NCBI RefSeq assembly: GCF_037055355.1
Contig: NZ_CP146350.1
Span: 4,177,001-4,241,000 of the forward strand
DNA length: 64,000 bases
Source: Streptomyces sp. DG1A-41
GTDB lineage: Bacteria > Actinomycetota > Actinomycetes > Streptomycetales > Streptomycetaceae
Direction of reading: 5' to 3'
A program made the translations under genes and the position numbers. Under the pieces are notes generated by a model, which was not told the DNA's origin, ran no database searches, and worked only from the letters and a program-made list of their open reading frames with translations. Shown piece by piece: positions 24,806 to 35,396 of the stretch. How positions within the stretch are numbered: the first letter of the stretch is position 1; the number at the start of each line of letters is the position of its first letter.

Positions 24806-25732
24806 ATGACCAGCGACGACACCGCACGGCCCGGCCGCAACCGCTCGATCGACACATATGCCGCGCTCTCCGCGGAGCAGACCGAGGCCGTCCTCGCGCT
24901 GCTCGCCGAGGCCGCCCGCACCGACGGGCAGCAGGCGGTCTCCGAACAGGGCCGGTTGCAGTTGCGCGGGGGCGAACGCGAGGGCGTCACCCATCTGCTG
25001 CTCACCCTCGACGGCGAATTCGTCGGGTACGCCCAACTGGAGGACACCGACCCGGTGGAACCGCCGGCCGCCGAGCTGGTCGTGCACCCCGGGTACCGGG
25101 GCCAGGGCCACGGGCGGGCGCTGGGCTCCGCGCTGCTGGCCGCGTCCGGCAAGCGGCTGCGGGTGTGGGCGCACGGCGGCCACTCCGCCGCCCGGCATCT
25201 CGCGCAGGTCCTCGGCCTGACGCTGTTCCGCGAACTGCGCCAGATGCGCCGTCCCTTGACCGACTTCGACGCACCCGAGCCGGTCCTCCCCGAGGGCGTC
25301 ACCGTCCGCGCCTTCGTCCCCGGCCAGGACGACGCGGCCTGGCTCGCCGTGAACGCCGCCGCCTTCGCCCACCACCCCGAGCAGGGCTCCCTCACGCAGC
25401 GGGACCTCGACGACCGCAAGGCCGAACCGTGGTTCGATCCCGCGGGGTTCTTCCTCGCCTTCCGCGGCGACGAGCTCATCGGCTTCCACTGGACCAAGGT
25501 CCACGCCGAGGAGGGCCTGGGCGAGGTGTACGTCCTCGGCGTCGCTCCCGGCGCCCAGGGCGGCGGCCTCGGCAAGTCCCTCACGACGATCGGCCTGCGG
25601 CACCTGGCGGAGCAGGGCTTGCCGACCGCGATGCTGTACGTCGACGCCGACAACAAGGCGGCGGTGTCGGTGTACGAGCGGCTGGGGTTCGTCACGCACG
25701 AGGTGGATCTGATGTACCGGACGGAGACGTGA
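24806..25732 (+). CDS. mshD: Mycothiol synthase MshD
   Basis: A 308-residue tandem GNAT acetyltransferase that adds the acetyl group to Cys-GlcN-Ins, the last step of mycothiol synthesis. The first domain has ELVVHPGYRGQGHGRALGSAL; the second has VYVLGVAPGAQGGGLGKSLT and YVDADNKAAVSVYERLGFV. Length matches known MshD. I chose the second ATG because the extra N-terminal residues are unlike MshD. TACTCT lies 8 bases before it, so the mRNA may be leaderless. Confidence 0.93.
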   Translation: MTSDDTARPGRNRSIDTYAALSAEQTEAVLALLAEAARTDGQQAVSEQGRLQLRGGEREGVTHLLLTLDGEFVGYAQLEDTDPVEPPAAELVVHPGYRGQGHGRALGSALLAASGKRLRVWAHGGHSAARHLAQVLGLTLFRELRQMRRPLTDFDAPEPVLPEGVTVRAFVPGQDDAAWLAVNAAAFAHHPEQGSLTQRDLDDRKAEPWFDPAGFFLAFRGDELIGFHWTKVHAEEGLGEVYVLGVAPGAQGGGLGKSLTTIGLRHLAEQGLPTAMLYVDADNKAAVSVYERLGFVTHEVDLMYRTET

Positions 25733-25756
25733 GGGCGCTGGACGACGCCGGGGGCC

Positions 25757-25852
25757 GGTGAGGCCGCGGACCACCAGGGCCCTGAGGCGGCGGACCAGTT
25801 GCGGTGAGGCGGCGGATCAGTGCGGGGTGAGGCGCGGGTCAGTGCGCGGTGA
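25757..25852. repeat. Degenerate tandem repeats of about 22 bases
   Basis: Four to five imperfect units resemble GGTGAGGCGGCGGATCAGTG (best at 25803, with relatives before and after). They lie between mshD and the fused SDR/MmyB remnants and overlap the SDR stop codon. Confidence 0.45.
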
Positions 25853-25901
25853 GTCCGCCGTCGACGACGAACTTTGCGCCGGTGACGAACGAGGACTCGT
25901 C
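25839..25901 (-). pseudogene. C-terminal remnant of a short-chain dehydrogenase gene
   Basis: The minus strand encodes DESSFVTGAKFVVDGGLTAH and stop, the hallmark C-terminus of classical SDR oxidoreductases (S-x-F-V-T-G...V-D-G-G). Upstream of the D the similarity ends abruptly; there the opposite strand begins to encode a MmyB-type protein. Only about 20 codons remain, so the gene is dead. Confidence 0.7.
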
Positions 25902-26215
25902 GCAGCGGCCCAGGCCACCGTCGCCGACCTGCGCCACGCGGCGGGCTTCGCCCCGGACGACCCCCGGCTGCGGGCGCTGGTCCGCACCCTCACCGAGCAC
26001 AGCCCGGAGTTCACCCGTCTGTGGAACGCCCGCACCGTGCGCGGCAAGACCCAGGACGCCAAGCACCTCCGCCCCTGGACGTCGGCGCCCTCACCCTCGC
26101 CTACCAGGCGTTCGACGTACGGGACGCGTCCGGCCGGCAGCTCGTCATCCACCACGCCGAGCCGGGCGGCCCCAGCGCCGAGGCCCTGGCCCTCCTGCGC
26201 GCCACGCGGCGTACC
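25902..26215 (+). pseudogene. C-terminal remnant of a MmyB-type XRE regulator gene
   Basis: The plus strand reads AAAQATVADLRHAAGFAPDD, SPEFTRLWNARTVRGKTQDA and KHLRP, then after a frameshift near 26075 LDVGALTLAYQAFDVRD and QLVIHHAEPGGPSAEALALL. This is the MmyB-like ligand domain. The helix-turn-helix half is missing and no proper stop follows before the LysR gene. Non-functional remnant. Confidence 0.7.
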
Positions 26216-26228
26216 CGGGGACTGTCGC

Positions 26229-27167
26229 TCACGCCGCAGGCTTCGCCCACGACGGTTTCCACACCTCCCCCTCCGTCAGCCGGGGGCGCGTCGCCAGCAG
26301 GTGGTCGCGCAGGGCCGCCAGGCCCGGATGCGGATTGTCCGTGCGCCACAGGAGGGAGTGCGGATAGACCGGGGTCGGGTCGCACACGGGCACCAGGCGC
26401 AGGTCGTGGTCGGCCGGCCAGACCAGCGGGGTTCGTTCGCTGAGGAAGGTCGCCAGGGTCGAGGAACCGGCGATGGTGTCGAGGAGGGCCTCGACGCCGA
26501 AGTTGGGGCCGATGGTGTCGATGGCCGGGCCGAAGGTCTCGGCGAGTTCGTCGTAGTAGGCCGACCACTCCGTGCCGGGTGCGTTGCCCGGCATCCAGAT
26601 CCGGTGTCCGGCCAGTTGCGCGGGTGTCACCGAGGCGGCGCGGGCGAACTCGTGGTCGGGGCCGACGCACAGGCGGAGCGGTTCGTCCAGGACGGGGACG
26701 GCCTCGACGCCGTCGGGGAGCCGGTGCCCGGGCATGGTGACGGCACGGAACGTGGCGTCGACGGCCCCGTCCCGCACGGCGGCCACCGCCGTGTCCGCGT
26801 CGAAGAGCGTGACGACGTCCAGGGCGATCTCCGGATGGGCCCGGTGGAAGTCCCGTACCAGTCCGGCCGTGGCGACCCGGCGCCCCACGACGTCCACCCG
26901 CAGCGCGCGTTCCCCGGGGCGCACGGCTGCCACCGCCCGCTCCTCCGCCCGGAGCAGGGCCCGGGCGTGCGGCAGGAGCACCTGCCCGTCGATGGTGAGC
27001 ACCGCTCCACGCGGCGTACGCACCAGCAGCCGCACCCCCAGGTCCTTCTCCAGCGCGGCGATCCGCTTGGAGACCGCCTGCTGGGTGAGCGACAGGTCCA
27101 CGGCGGCCTTCTGGAACTGCCCGGCATCGGCGATCGCCACGAAGGCCCGTACGGCTTTGAGGTCCAC
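26229..27167 (-). CDS. LysR-family transcriptional regulator
   Basis: A 312-residue regulator. The N-terminal helix-turn-helix is AVDLSLTQQAVSKRIAALEK (residues about 21-40), followed by a substrate-binding domain (ALRVDVVGRRVATAGLVRDF, LCVGPDHEFARAASVT, TIAGSSTLATFLSERT). It is complete, although the genes on both sides are remnants. A palindrome, ACAACT-GCT-AGTTGT, lies 17 bases upstream of the start and is the probable autoregulatory site. Its natural divergent target seems to have been lost. Confidence 0.9.
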   Translation of the reverse strand: MDLKAVRAFVAIADAGQFQKAAVDLSLTQQAVSKRIAALEKDLGVRLLVRTPRGAVLTIDGQVLLPHARALLRAEERAVAAVRPGERALRVDVVGRRVATAGLVRDFHRAHPEIALDVVTLFDADTAVAAVRDGAVDATFRAVTMPGHRLPDGVEAVPVLDEPLRLCVGPDHEFARAASVTPAQLAGHRIWMPGNAPGTEWSAYYDELAETFGPAIDTIGPNFGVEALLDTIAGSSTLATFLSERTPLVWPADHDLRLVPVCDPTPVYPHSLLWRTDNPHPGLAALRDHLLATRPRLTEGEVWKPSWAKPAA

Positions 27168-27184
27168 GGCGACACCCTAGCCTC

Positions 27185-27199
27185 ACAACTGCTAGTTGT
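27185..27199. promoter_or_regulatory. Putative LysR operator
   Basis: ACAACT and AGTTGT are perfect 6-base arms around GCT, 17 bases upstream of the LysR start. The T-N-A type dyad and its position suit a LysR autoregulatory site. Confidence 0.45.
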
Positions 27200-27256
27200 C
27201 TTCCAAGCCCACTGGTTGTTTGATCGAACGAGTTCACACCCAGTTTCATGCGGAGA

Positions 27257-27316
27257 ATGCCGAGTTCCTCCGTCCATCTGCACAACCATACGGAATACTC
27301 CATGCTCGACGGCGCG
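27257..27316 (+). pseudogene. 5' fragment of a DNA polymerase III alpha (dnaE) gene
   Basis: ATG begins MPSSSVHLHNHTEYSMLDGA. VHLHNHTEYSMLDGA is the start of the PHP domain of one class of actinobacterial DnaE. After the final Ala the similarity stops (HPHALSTSAPD...), and no further polymerase sequence is seen. A GGAGA ribosome site lies just upstream. It is a 20-codon stub fused to unrelated sequence, presumably from a recombination event. Confidence 0.6.
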
Positions 27317-27369
27317 CACCCACACGCCCTCAGCACCAGCGCGCCGGACCTGTCACCCACAGAGGTCTG

Positions 27370-28017
27370 TCACCGGCCCCGCACCACCGGCCACGACCAC
27401 CGCCGCAACGGCTCCACCACACCCACCGCGCCCCCGAGCACGGCCCCGGCCAGCACCACCGCCCACCGGTCGTGCGCCGCCGCCCACCGGTCGTCCACCA
27501 CCGGCACGAACAGGGCCCACCGCCCGGGCCAGAACAGCATGACCAGTACCGCCGAGGTCAGCAGACCGGCCGCGACCCGTGGGCCGGGGCGCGTGACGTC
27601 GGTGAAGCGCACCGCGAGCGCCGCGCCGGCCAGCGCCAGGACGAAGGCCGCCCCGGCCTCCAGCGTCATGTCGGCGACCGGGGGCCGTAGGTCCGGCGGG
27701 ACGAGCAGCAGTGCCGCGGTCCACCAGGCCGCCACGACCGGGACGACGAGGGCCACCCGCAGCGCGATGCGGACCGGGCGCGGGGTCGGCACGGTGGCCG
27801 TGGTGTGCCGGGACGGGTCGTCCAGGAGGAACGCCAGGCCCGTCGCGAAGGCCAGGACCGCGCCCCGCAGCAGGTGCAGGGAGAGCCGTTCGCCCGTCTC
27901 ACCGGTGATCCGGGTGAGCGCGGCGAGCAGCAGTCCCGCCCCGCCGGCCGTGGCGACCACGCCCAGGGGCAGGGTCCGGCAGAGGGGGAGGATCAACTCC
28001 CGTGTCAGGCGAGGCAC
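27370..28017 (-). CDS. Polytopic membrane protein, last gene of the ECF/ABC operon
   Basis: A 215-residue protein with about six hydrophobic helices (for example LPLGVVATAGGAGLLLAALT, IALRVALVVPVVAAWWTAAL, WAVVLAGAVLGGAVGVVEPL). The GTG start overlaps the end of the preceding permease gene by 13 bases, so it is translated with it. No motif identified. It is probably part of the same membrane complex. Confidence 0.75.
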   Translation of the reverse strand: MPRLTRELILPLCRTLPLGVVATAGGAGLLLAALTRITGETGERLSLHLLRGAVLAFATGLAFLLDDPSRHTTATVPTPRPVRIALRVALVVPVVAAWWTAALLLVPPDLRPPVADMTLEAGAAFVLALAGAALAVRFTDVTRPGPRVAAGLLTSAVLVMLFWPGRWALFVPVVDDRWAAAHDRWAVVLAGAVLGGAVGVVEPLRRWSWPVVRGR

Positions 28018-29521
28018 TTGTCCTCCCCCTCGGGCGCGCGCACGCCCAGCAGCTGCGCCGCCCGGGCCGCCGTCACCTTCGGCGCGGTCAGTTCGGCCCA
28101 GTGGGACTTCACCCGCGCGGTGACCTCGCCTCGGGGCCGGTCGAGCAGCTCGCGCAGGACCTCCGTCTGGGCGGCCGTCATGTACAGCCCGTCCGTCGGC
28201 TGGAGCACGTAGTCCGAGCCGGTCACCGTGTCGTTGAGGCGGACGCGGCGCAGGGCTGCCACCGGGTCGGATTCCCAGCCCAGGGCCAGCCACATGACGG
28301 TGACGATGCGGCCGTCGCACATCGAGGTCGACGCCTTCTCGTTCCCCGCGACCAGCACGCCGGCCACGGCCGCCGAGAACTCGGGGACGCGGTTTCCGCC
28401 CCACCGGGTGCGCACGGTCACCTCGTGCGGACGCTCCAGGGGACTCAGCGTGGCATCGCCGGAGAGCCCGTAACGGGCCTCGATCCGCTGCCGTACGACG
28501 ACCTTCTGCTCATGGGCGCTGCCACCGGCCAGGGACCGCACCCGGTCCACGACCCCGGCCCAGTCCGCGACCCGCGGTCCCCACTCGGGGAACGCGCAGT
28601 ACGTCGACCCGTCCCGCCGGACACAGGACTGCACCTGGTCCGGGTTCACCGTGGCCCGCTCCCGGGCCCGGACCAGCTCGGGCGAGTCGCCGCCCGTCTG
28701 GGCGACCCCGCCCACCAGCGTCATGGCCACCGCCCCGGCGACCCCGGCCATCACCACCGGCTTACGGCCACCGGCGACCAGCACCGCCACCAGGCCCGCG
28801 CACAGCGCCAGCCCGGACAGATACAGCGCGTGCCAGGCGGCGGGCCGGCCCAGCAGGTCGGACGGCAGCGTGCCGGCGGTCGGCTCGACGACCACCGGCA
28901 GGAACCACCGGGTCCCGCCGTCGCTCATGCCGCCCGTGAAGAAGAGGAACGAGAACAGGAAGAACACGACCGTCAGCGGGGCGGCGATCGCCGACCTCAC
29001 CAGCCCGGCCATGAGCAGCCCGACCAGCCCGGACAGCAACACGGTCAGCGGCCCCACGAGCAGTTCGGCCACCGAACCGTGCCCGATCGCCCCGGCCCTG
29101 AGCGCCTCCCGGCCGAACTGCGCGGCCACGCACACGGCGGTGAGCAGGGCCGCCGCCACGACCGACAGCGCATGGGCGACCGTACGGCGCCACGGCGGGA
29201 GGACCAGCACCGAGAAGTGCTGCTCCGTCCCGTGCCGTCGCGAGCGCAGCGCGGCGCGGTTGACGGACAGCAGGACCGCGAGGCCGACCAGTACCGGCGC
29301 GCTCTGGGTGGCGCGGTCGGCGTCCTGGAGGGCCGGGTAGCCGTCCCAGTCCTTCCCGCCGCGCCACACGGTCCAGCCGAGGTACACGAGGAAGGCGATG
29401 ACCACCGGCAGCCTCGTCAGCAGCCGGCGCGTCTCGAACAGGGCCAGGGCGAACACGGCGGCCCGGGCCCCGCCCGGCTCGGCCCGCAGGCCGGGCTCGG
29501 CCGGCTTCTCCATCACCGCGG

Positions 29522-29525
<4 letters not shown>
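28005..29525 (-). CDS. ABC-2-like membrane permease with extracellular domain
   Basis: A 506-residue protein. About eight helices lie in the first 300 residues (VFALALFETRRLLTRLPVVI is the first, typical of ABC-2 permeases). A soluble C-terminal domain of about 200 residues (SCVRRDGSTYCAFPEWGPRV with two Cys) follows the last helix. It overlaps the ATPase gene by 4 bases, which marks it as the membrane partner. The soluble domain is not one I recognise. Substrate unknown. Confidence 0.8.
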
Positions 29526-30378
<853 letters not shown>

Positions 30379-30382
<4 letters not shown>

Positions 30383-31215
30383 ACGGCACGTCCCTGGAAG
30401 AGATCGAAGCGGTCACGGAAGGTAAAGAGCAGCCCGGCGGCGAGCGCGGCGACCAGCGCCGCCACGCCCTGCCCGGCGACGGTGAACGGTGCGAGCGGCA
30501 CCTCCGGGTCTGCCCGCAGGGCTTGGGCCAGCACCAGCAGCCCGACCCACGCCCCGCCGACCAGCGACGGCGCGAGCACCGGCCCCAGCCGGGGCGTCAG
30601 CGCCAGCCCGGTCGCGGTGAGCGCCAGCGCGGGCAGCAGCCAGGCCAGCGCACGCAGCCCGTACTCGGGCAGCGCGAGCGTCGCGAGCCCGTTCAGCCCG
30701 AGCACCACGCCCAGCACGGCCACCGTCCGGATCATCAGCAGCCGGAACCCGTGCATCGGCGCGACGACGGCCATCTCGTACGTCGGGTCCAGCGTCGGCC
30801 CGTACGACAGCGCCACCCCCGCCAGCGGCAGCAGCGGCGCGAGAGCGAGGAACAGCGTGGGGAACTCCCCGCTGTGCGGGGCACGCCCGGCCCCGACGCT
30901 CAGCAGCAACACGACGAGCACGGCCCCCAGCCAGGACCGCCGCAGCACCGGCGCCGCCGCCAGCAGCCGCGCGGTGTGCCCGGCCACCCCGACCCGGACC
31001 AGCAAGGACTCCAGCACCCCCGCCCGGGGCGCGTCGAGCTCGGCGTCGAGCCGCTCCCACCCCGCGTCGAGCGCGACCGGGTCGCTCACCTCGGCGAGCA
31101 CGCCCCGGCACCGGGCACAGGCGCCCAGGTGCGCGTCGGCGGACCACAGAGCCGGCGCCGCCAGCTCGCCGCGCGCGTAGGCGCGCAGATCCTCGTCAGG
31201 CACATGCCAGCTCAT
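30379..31215 (-). CDS. Zinc-finger (anti-sigma-like) membrane protein
   Basis: A 278-residue protein. The N-terminus (DEDLRAYARGELAAPALWSA, DAHLGACARC) carries the His-x3-Cys-x2-Cys zinc motif of ZAS anti-sigma factors. Six hydrophobic helices follow from about residue 85 to the end (FRLLMIRTVAVLGVVLGLNG). It overlaps the sigma gene in an ATGA, so it is likely to bind the sigma factor. Having six helices rather than one suggests it also belongs to the ABC membrane complex downstream. Confidence 0.82.
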
Positions 31216-31754
31216 GCCAACGCCTCCCGCAGCTGCTTCCGGGCCCGCATCGCCCGCGTCTTGACCGTTCCCGGAGGAATCCCGAGCAGCACGGCGGCCT
31301 CCCGGGTCGACAGCCCGTCGATGACGGTCGCCTGCAACACCGCCCGCAGCTCCGGCGACAGCCGGACCAGCGCGCCGGCGAGGTCCCCGTGCTCCACCCC
31401 CGCGAGCACGCGTTCCTCCGCCGACGCCTCGTCCCGGTGCCGCAGCCGCGCCAGCGCCTGCCGCAGCCGCCCGCGCGCCCCGTCCCCCCGCAGCGCGTCC
31501 ACCAGCCGCCGCGACCCGATGCGCCACAGCCACCCGGCCACATCGCCCTCCTCCCGGTAGCGGGCCTTGCCCCGCCACACCGCGAGGAACGTCTCCTGTA
31601 CGACGTCGTCGACGACCCCCAGGTCGGCGCACCGGCCCCGCAGCCGGGCACGAAGCCACGGCGCGTACCGCCGGTACAGCTCCTCGAAGGCCCGCCGGTC
31701 GGCGTCCGCGGCGACGGCCCGCAGCAGCTCCCCGTCGCTTCTCGTTTCGCTCAC
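31212..31754 (-). CDS. ECF RNA polymerase sigma factor
   Basis: A 180-residue sigma-70 of the ECF group. Region 2 is FEELYRRYAPWLRARLRGRC and VVDDVVQETFLAVWRGKARY; region 4 is LRAVLQATVIDGLSTREAAV with IPPGTVKTRAMRARKQLREAL. It starts the five-gene overlapping operon sigma - zinc-finger protein - ABC ATPase - permease - membrane protein, so it probably controls its own transporter. Signal unknown. Confidence 0.93.
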   Translation of the reverse strand: MSETRSDGELLRAVAADADRRAFEELYRRYAPWLRARLRGRCADLGVVDDVVQETFLAVWRGKARYREEGDVAGWLWRIGSRRLVDALRGDGARGRLRQALARLRHRDEASAEERVLAGVEHGDLAGALVRLSPELRAVLQATVIDGLSTREAAVLLGIPPGTVKTRAMRARKQLREALA

Positions 31755-32041
31755 GTCTCCTCATCGGACGACCCCGTGCGACCGGTTCACGAAAGCACGC
31801 CGGGTTTTCCGCCCGGCACCGAACGCACCCCCGCGAGCCGCCCTGCGCTATCCCACACGTCATGTCTCCGTAACCATCGATTCAGACGAGCTTGCGACGC
31901 TCGGCCAATGACTCCCGCCGTGCCAGAGCCTTCACCGCCCCGAGAGGGGCCTGGGAGGAACGGGACCACTCATGTGACGCCCCCGCTCCCCCCGCGCTTT
32001 CCGACGCGCCCGTGATGCTCGCGGCGCGGAAGAATGGGTCC

Positions 32042-34273
32042 ATGAGCCAGCCGAACGCCCAGGCACAGGTCCAGCACGCGCAGCCCTCCGTGGGCTCCAT
32101 AGCAGCCCACCGCCCGCACACCATCGCGGCGGCCGTCTCCGACCTCGAACCCGACATCGACGCCGACCTCGACGCGTACGAGGAGTCGCCGTACGACGGC
32201 CCCCAGCTGCCGCAGGGTCGTTTCCTCGATCGGGAGCGCAGCTGGCTCGCGTTCAACGAACGCGTTCTCGAACTCGCCGAGGACCCGAACACGCCGCTGC
32301 TGGAGCGGGCCAACTTCCTCGCGATCTTCGCCAGCAACCTGGACGAGTTCTTCATGGTCCGGGTCGCCGGTCTGAAGCGCCGCATCGCCACCGGCGTGGC
32401 CACCCGCTCCGCCTCCGGCCTCCAGCCTCGCGAGGTGCTGGAGATGATCTGGGCCCGCTCCCGCGAGCTCATGGCCCGGCACGCGGCCTGCTACCACGAG
32501 GACGTCGCCCCCGCACTCGCGGAGGAGGGCATCCACCTGGTCCGCTGGAACGAACTCCAGGAGAAGGAGCAGGCCCGCCTGTTCACCCTGTTCCGGCACC
32601 AGATCTTCCCCGTGCTGACCCCGCTGGCGGTCGACCCGGCCCACCCCTTCCCGTACATCTCCGGCCTGTCCCTGAACCTGGCCGTCGTCGTACGGAACCC
32701 GGTCACGGGCCACAAGCACTTCGCCCGCGTCAAGGTGCCGCCGCTGCTGTCCCGGTTCCTGGAGAGCTCCCCGGGCCGCTACGTCCCCATCGAGGACGTC
32801 ATCGCCGCCCACCTGGAAGAGCTCTTCCCGGGCATGGAGGTGCTGGAGCACCACGCCTTCCGCCTCACCCGCAACGAGGACCTGGAGGTCGAGGAGGACG
32901 ACGCCGAGAACCTGCTCCAGGCCCTGGAGAAGGAGCTCATGCGGCGCCGCTTCGGACCGCCGGTGCGCCTGGAGGTCGAGGAGTCCATCGACCGCGAGGT
33001 CCTGGACCTGCTGGTGCGCGAGCTGAAGATCAGCGAGGCCGAGGTGTACCCGCTGCCGGGCCCCCTGGACCTCACGGGCCTGTTCCGGATCGCCTCCCTC
33101 GACCGGCCGGAGCTGAAGTACCGCAAGTTCGTCGCCGGCACCCACCGCGACCTCGCCGAGGTCGAGTCGGCGTCCGCGCCGGACATCTTCGCCGCCCTGC
33201 GCGAGCGGGACGTCCTGCTGCACCACCCGTACGACTCGTTCTCCACCTCCGTCCAGGCTTTCCTGGAGCAGGCGGCCGGCGACCCGGACGTCCTCGCGAT
33301 CAAGCAGACCCTGTACCGGACCTCGGGCGACTCCCCGATAGTCGACGCGCTCATCGAGGCCGCCGAGTCCGGCAAGCAGGTCCTGGTCCTGGTCGAGATC
33401 AAGGCCCGCTTCGACGAGCACGCCAACATCAAGTGGGCGCGCAAGCTGGAGGAGGCCGGCTGCCACGTGGTCTACGGCCTGGTCGGCCTGAAGACCCACT
33501 GCAAGCTGTCGCTGGTGGTCCGCCAGGAGGGCGAGACGCTCCGCCGCTACAGCCACGTCGGCACCGGCAACTACCACCCGAAGACGGCCCGCCTCTACGA
33601 GGACCTCGGCCTGCTCACGGCCGACCCGCAGGTCGGCGCGGACCTCTCGGACCTCTTCAACCGCCTCTCCGGCTACTCCCGCCGCGAGACCTACCGCCGT
33701 CTGCTCGTCGCCCCCAAGTCGCTGCGCGACGGCCTGGTCTCGCGGATCACCAAGGAGATCCAGCACCACCGCGCCGGACGGCCCGCATACGTCCGTATCA
33801 AGGTCAACTCGATGGTCGACGAGGCCGTCATCGACGCCTGCTACCGCGCGGCCCAGGCGGGCGTGCCGGTGGACGTGTGGGTGCGTGGCATCTGCGCGCT
33901 GCGCCCGGGCGTGGCGGGCCTGTCGGAGAACATCCGGGTCCGCTCCATCCTCGGCCGCTTCCTGGAGCACTCGCGGGTGTTCGCCTTCGGCAACGGCGGC
34001 GAGCCCGAGGTGTGGATCGGCAGCGCCGACATGATGCACCGCAACCTCGACCGCCGGATAGAGGCCCTGGTCCGCGTCACCGACCCGGCCCACCGGGCAG
34101 CCCTGAACCGGCTGCTGGAGACCGGCGTGTCCGACACCACCGCCTCCTGGCACCTCGGCCCGGACGGCGACTGGACCCGGCATGCGACCGACGTGGACGG
34201 CCAGCCCCTGCGCAACGTCCAGGAGATGCTCATAGACGCCCGGAGGCGCCGGCGTGGCACAGCGACACCTTGA
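32042..34273 (+). CDS. ppk: Polyphosphate kinase
   Basis: A 743-residue enzyme that reversibly makes polyphosphate from ATP. After a 55-residue variable start the family sequence begins at [20 protein letters not shown]. Further motifs are [57 protein letters not shown] and the autophosphorylation region [20 protein letters not shown]. Length is normal. The first good ATG with GGAAG upstream was chosen. CHAD and NUDIX genes overlap downstream, a conserved polyphosphate/phosphate group. Confidence 0.96.
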   Translation: MSQPNAQAQVQHAQPSVGSIAAHRPHTIAAAVSDLEPDIDADLDAYEESPYDGPQLPQGRFLDRERSWLAFNERVLELAEDPNTPLLERANFLAIFASNLDEFFMVRVAGLKRRIATGVATRSASGLQPREVLEMIWARSRELMARHAACYHEDVAPALAEEGIHLVRWNELQEKEQARLFTLFRHQIFPVLTPLAVDPAHPFPYISGLSLNLAVVVRNPVTGHKHFARVKVPPLLSRFLESSPGRYVPIEDVIAAHLEELFPGMEVLEHHAFRLTRNEDLEVEEDDAENLLQALEKELMRRRFGPPVRLEVEESIDREVLDLLVRELKISEAEVYPLPGPLDLTGLFRIASLDRPELKYRKFVAGTHRDLAEVESASAPDIFAALRERDVLLHHPYDSFSTSVQAFLEQAAGDPDVLAIKQTLYRTSGDSPIVDALIEAAESGKQVLVLVEIKARFDEHANIKWARKLEEAGCHVVYGLVGLKTHCKLSLVVRQEGETLRRYSHVGTGNYHPKTARLYEDLGLLTADPQVGADLSDLFNRLSGYSRRETYRRLLVAPKSLRDGLVSRITKEIQHHRAGRPAYVRIKVNSMVDEAVIDACYRAAQAGVPVDVWVRGICALRPGVAGLSENIRVRSILGRFLEHSRVFAFGNGGEPEVWIGSADMMHRNLDRRIEALVRVTDPAHRAALNRLLETGVSDTTASWHLGPDGDWTRHATDVDGQPLRNVQEMLIDARRRRRGTATP

Positions 34274-35396
34274 CCCGACGGACCCCGTGGCCGGGCCCGC
34301 CCCCACCGGGGACACCCTCGCGGGCTACCTGCGGGCCCAGGCCACGGAGTTCCTCCGCGCGCTGCGCCTGCACCGGGAGACCGGTTCCGGGGCGAACGGC
34401 TCGGAGGGGTCCGTCGACGCGGCCCGCGCGCTCCGCCGCTCGGCCCGCCGCATCAGCGCCAGCCTGCACACGTTCCAGCCCCTCCTGGACACGGACTGGT
34501 GCGAGGGCATGCGCCCCGAACTGGCCTGGGTCTCGGGCACCCTGGCCATGGAACACGCGTACACGGCCCGCCTGGAACGCCTCCTGACGGCACTGCACCG
34601 TCTGTCGGGTGCCGACGTGGCTACGGGCAGCCGTACCGACGTGGCTACGGGCAGCCGAGCCGACGTGCCTGCTGGCAGTCGTACCGCTGGGGCGGCACGG
34701 GTGGGCGCAGCGGCACCCCGCGACGCCGGGCTGCGCACCCCCCCGACCTCAGCACCGGAACGCAGCAACCTGACAGTGGGAGCAGCAAAAGCCGGCGCCC
34801 TGCTCGACCGCCAGCTCACCCTCGCCCGCACCCGAGCCCACTCCACCGCCCTGCAAGCCCTCGGCTCCAGCCGCTTCCACGCCATCGCGGACAAGGTCGC
34901 CGTCCTCGCCAGCGAGGTCCCCCTCACCCGCTCCGCGGCCACCACAGACCTCCGCCCCCTGGCCACCGCCGCGAAGGACCGCCTCACCGACGCCGTAGCC
35001 GCCCTCCCCCTCGTCACCGCAGGCCACCCGTACAACGCCGCCGCACTCATCCACGGCCTGTCCCCGGACACGGTCCCGCACCCGCAGGACGCCCCCTGGC
35101 ACCAGGTCCGCCTGCTCCTGCGCCTGCACCGCTACGCCCGCGAAGCGATCCGCGGCGAACCCAACGGCACTTCGGTCGTCGACCTGCGCCTGCTCTCCGC
35201 GGGCCAGGCCCTGAACCGCCACCGCGACGCCTCGGAGGCGGCGGCAGCGGCGGCCCAGGCGGCCCGTACCCCCCGTATCGCCCCGGCCACGGCGTACGCC
35301 CTCGGCGTGCTCCACGCCGACCAGCGGCACGAGGTGGAGGCGGCACGCTTCGCGTTCCAGCAGGCCTGGCAGAAGGAGGCGGTGAGTACCCGGTGA
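34254..35396 (+). CDS. CHAD-domain protein with repeat-derived insert
   Basis: A 380-residue helical protein of the CHAD family, whose conserved His/Arg/Lys residues bind polyphosphate. CHAD segments are [20 protein letters not shown] and the helical pairs from 175 on ([38 protein letters not shown]). Residues about 120-172 are low-complexity (DVATGSR repeats, then [20 protein letters not shown]) and are encoded by a dispersed DNA repeat. The GTG overlaps ppk. It probably binds or organises polyphosphate. Confidence 0.85.
   Translation: MAQRHLDPTDPVAGPAPTGDTLAGYLRAQATEFLRALRLHRETGSGANGSEGSVDAARALRRSARRISASLHTFQPLLDTDWCEGMRPELAWVSGTLAMEHAYTARLERLLTALHRLSGADVATGSRTDVATGSRADVPAGSRTAGAARVGAAAPRDAGLRTPPTSAPERSNLTVGAAKAGALLDRQLTLARTRAHSTALQALGSSRFHAIADKVAVLASEVPLTRSAATTDLRPLATAAKDRLTDAVAALPLVTAGHPYNAAALIHGLSPDTVPHPQDAPWHQVRLLLRLHRYAREAIRGEPNGTSVVDLRLLSAGQALNRHRDASEAAAAAAQAARTPRIAPATAYALGVLHADQRHEVEAARFAFQQAWQKEAVSTR
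34614..34770 (+). repeat. Dispersed repeat copy 2 inside the CHAD gene, with 24-base tandem head
   Basis: Three 24-base units (34614, 34638, 34662) begin GACGTGGCTACGGGCAGCCG. The last merges into a block (34674-34740) that matches 45728-45794 at 65 of 67 bases. The insert keeps the CHAD frame open. Its core, CCGCTGGGGCGGCACGGG, is shared with the intergenic copies. Confidence 0.8.

Noticed and set aside
22838..25774. A 978-residue open frame extending the nucleotidase upstream
   Set aside because: The signal peptide and ribosome site place the start at 24661; the rest is the shadow of mshD.
31755..32041. PHO box before ppk
   Set aside because: Only one GTTCACG-like word is present (near 31791) and no 11-base repeat, so no site is claimed.
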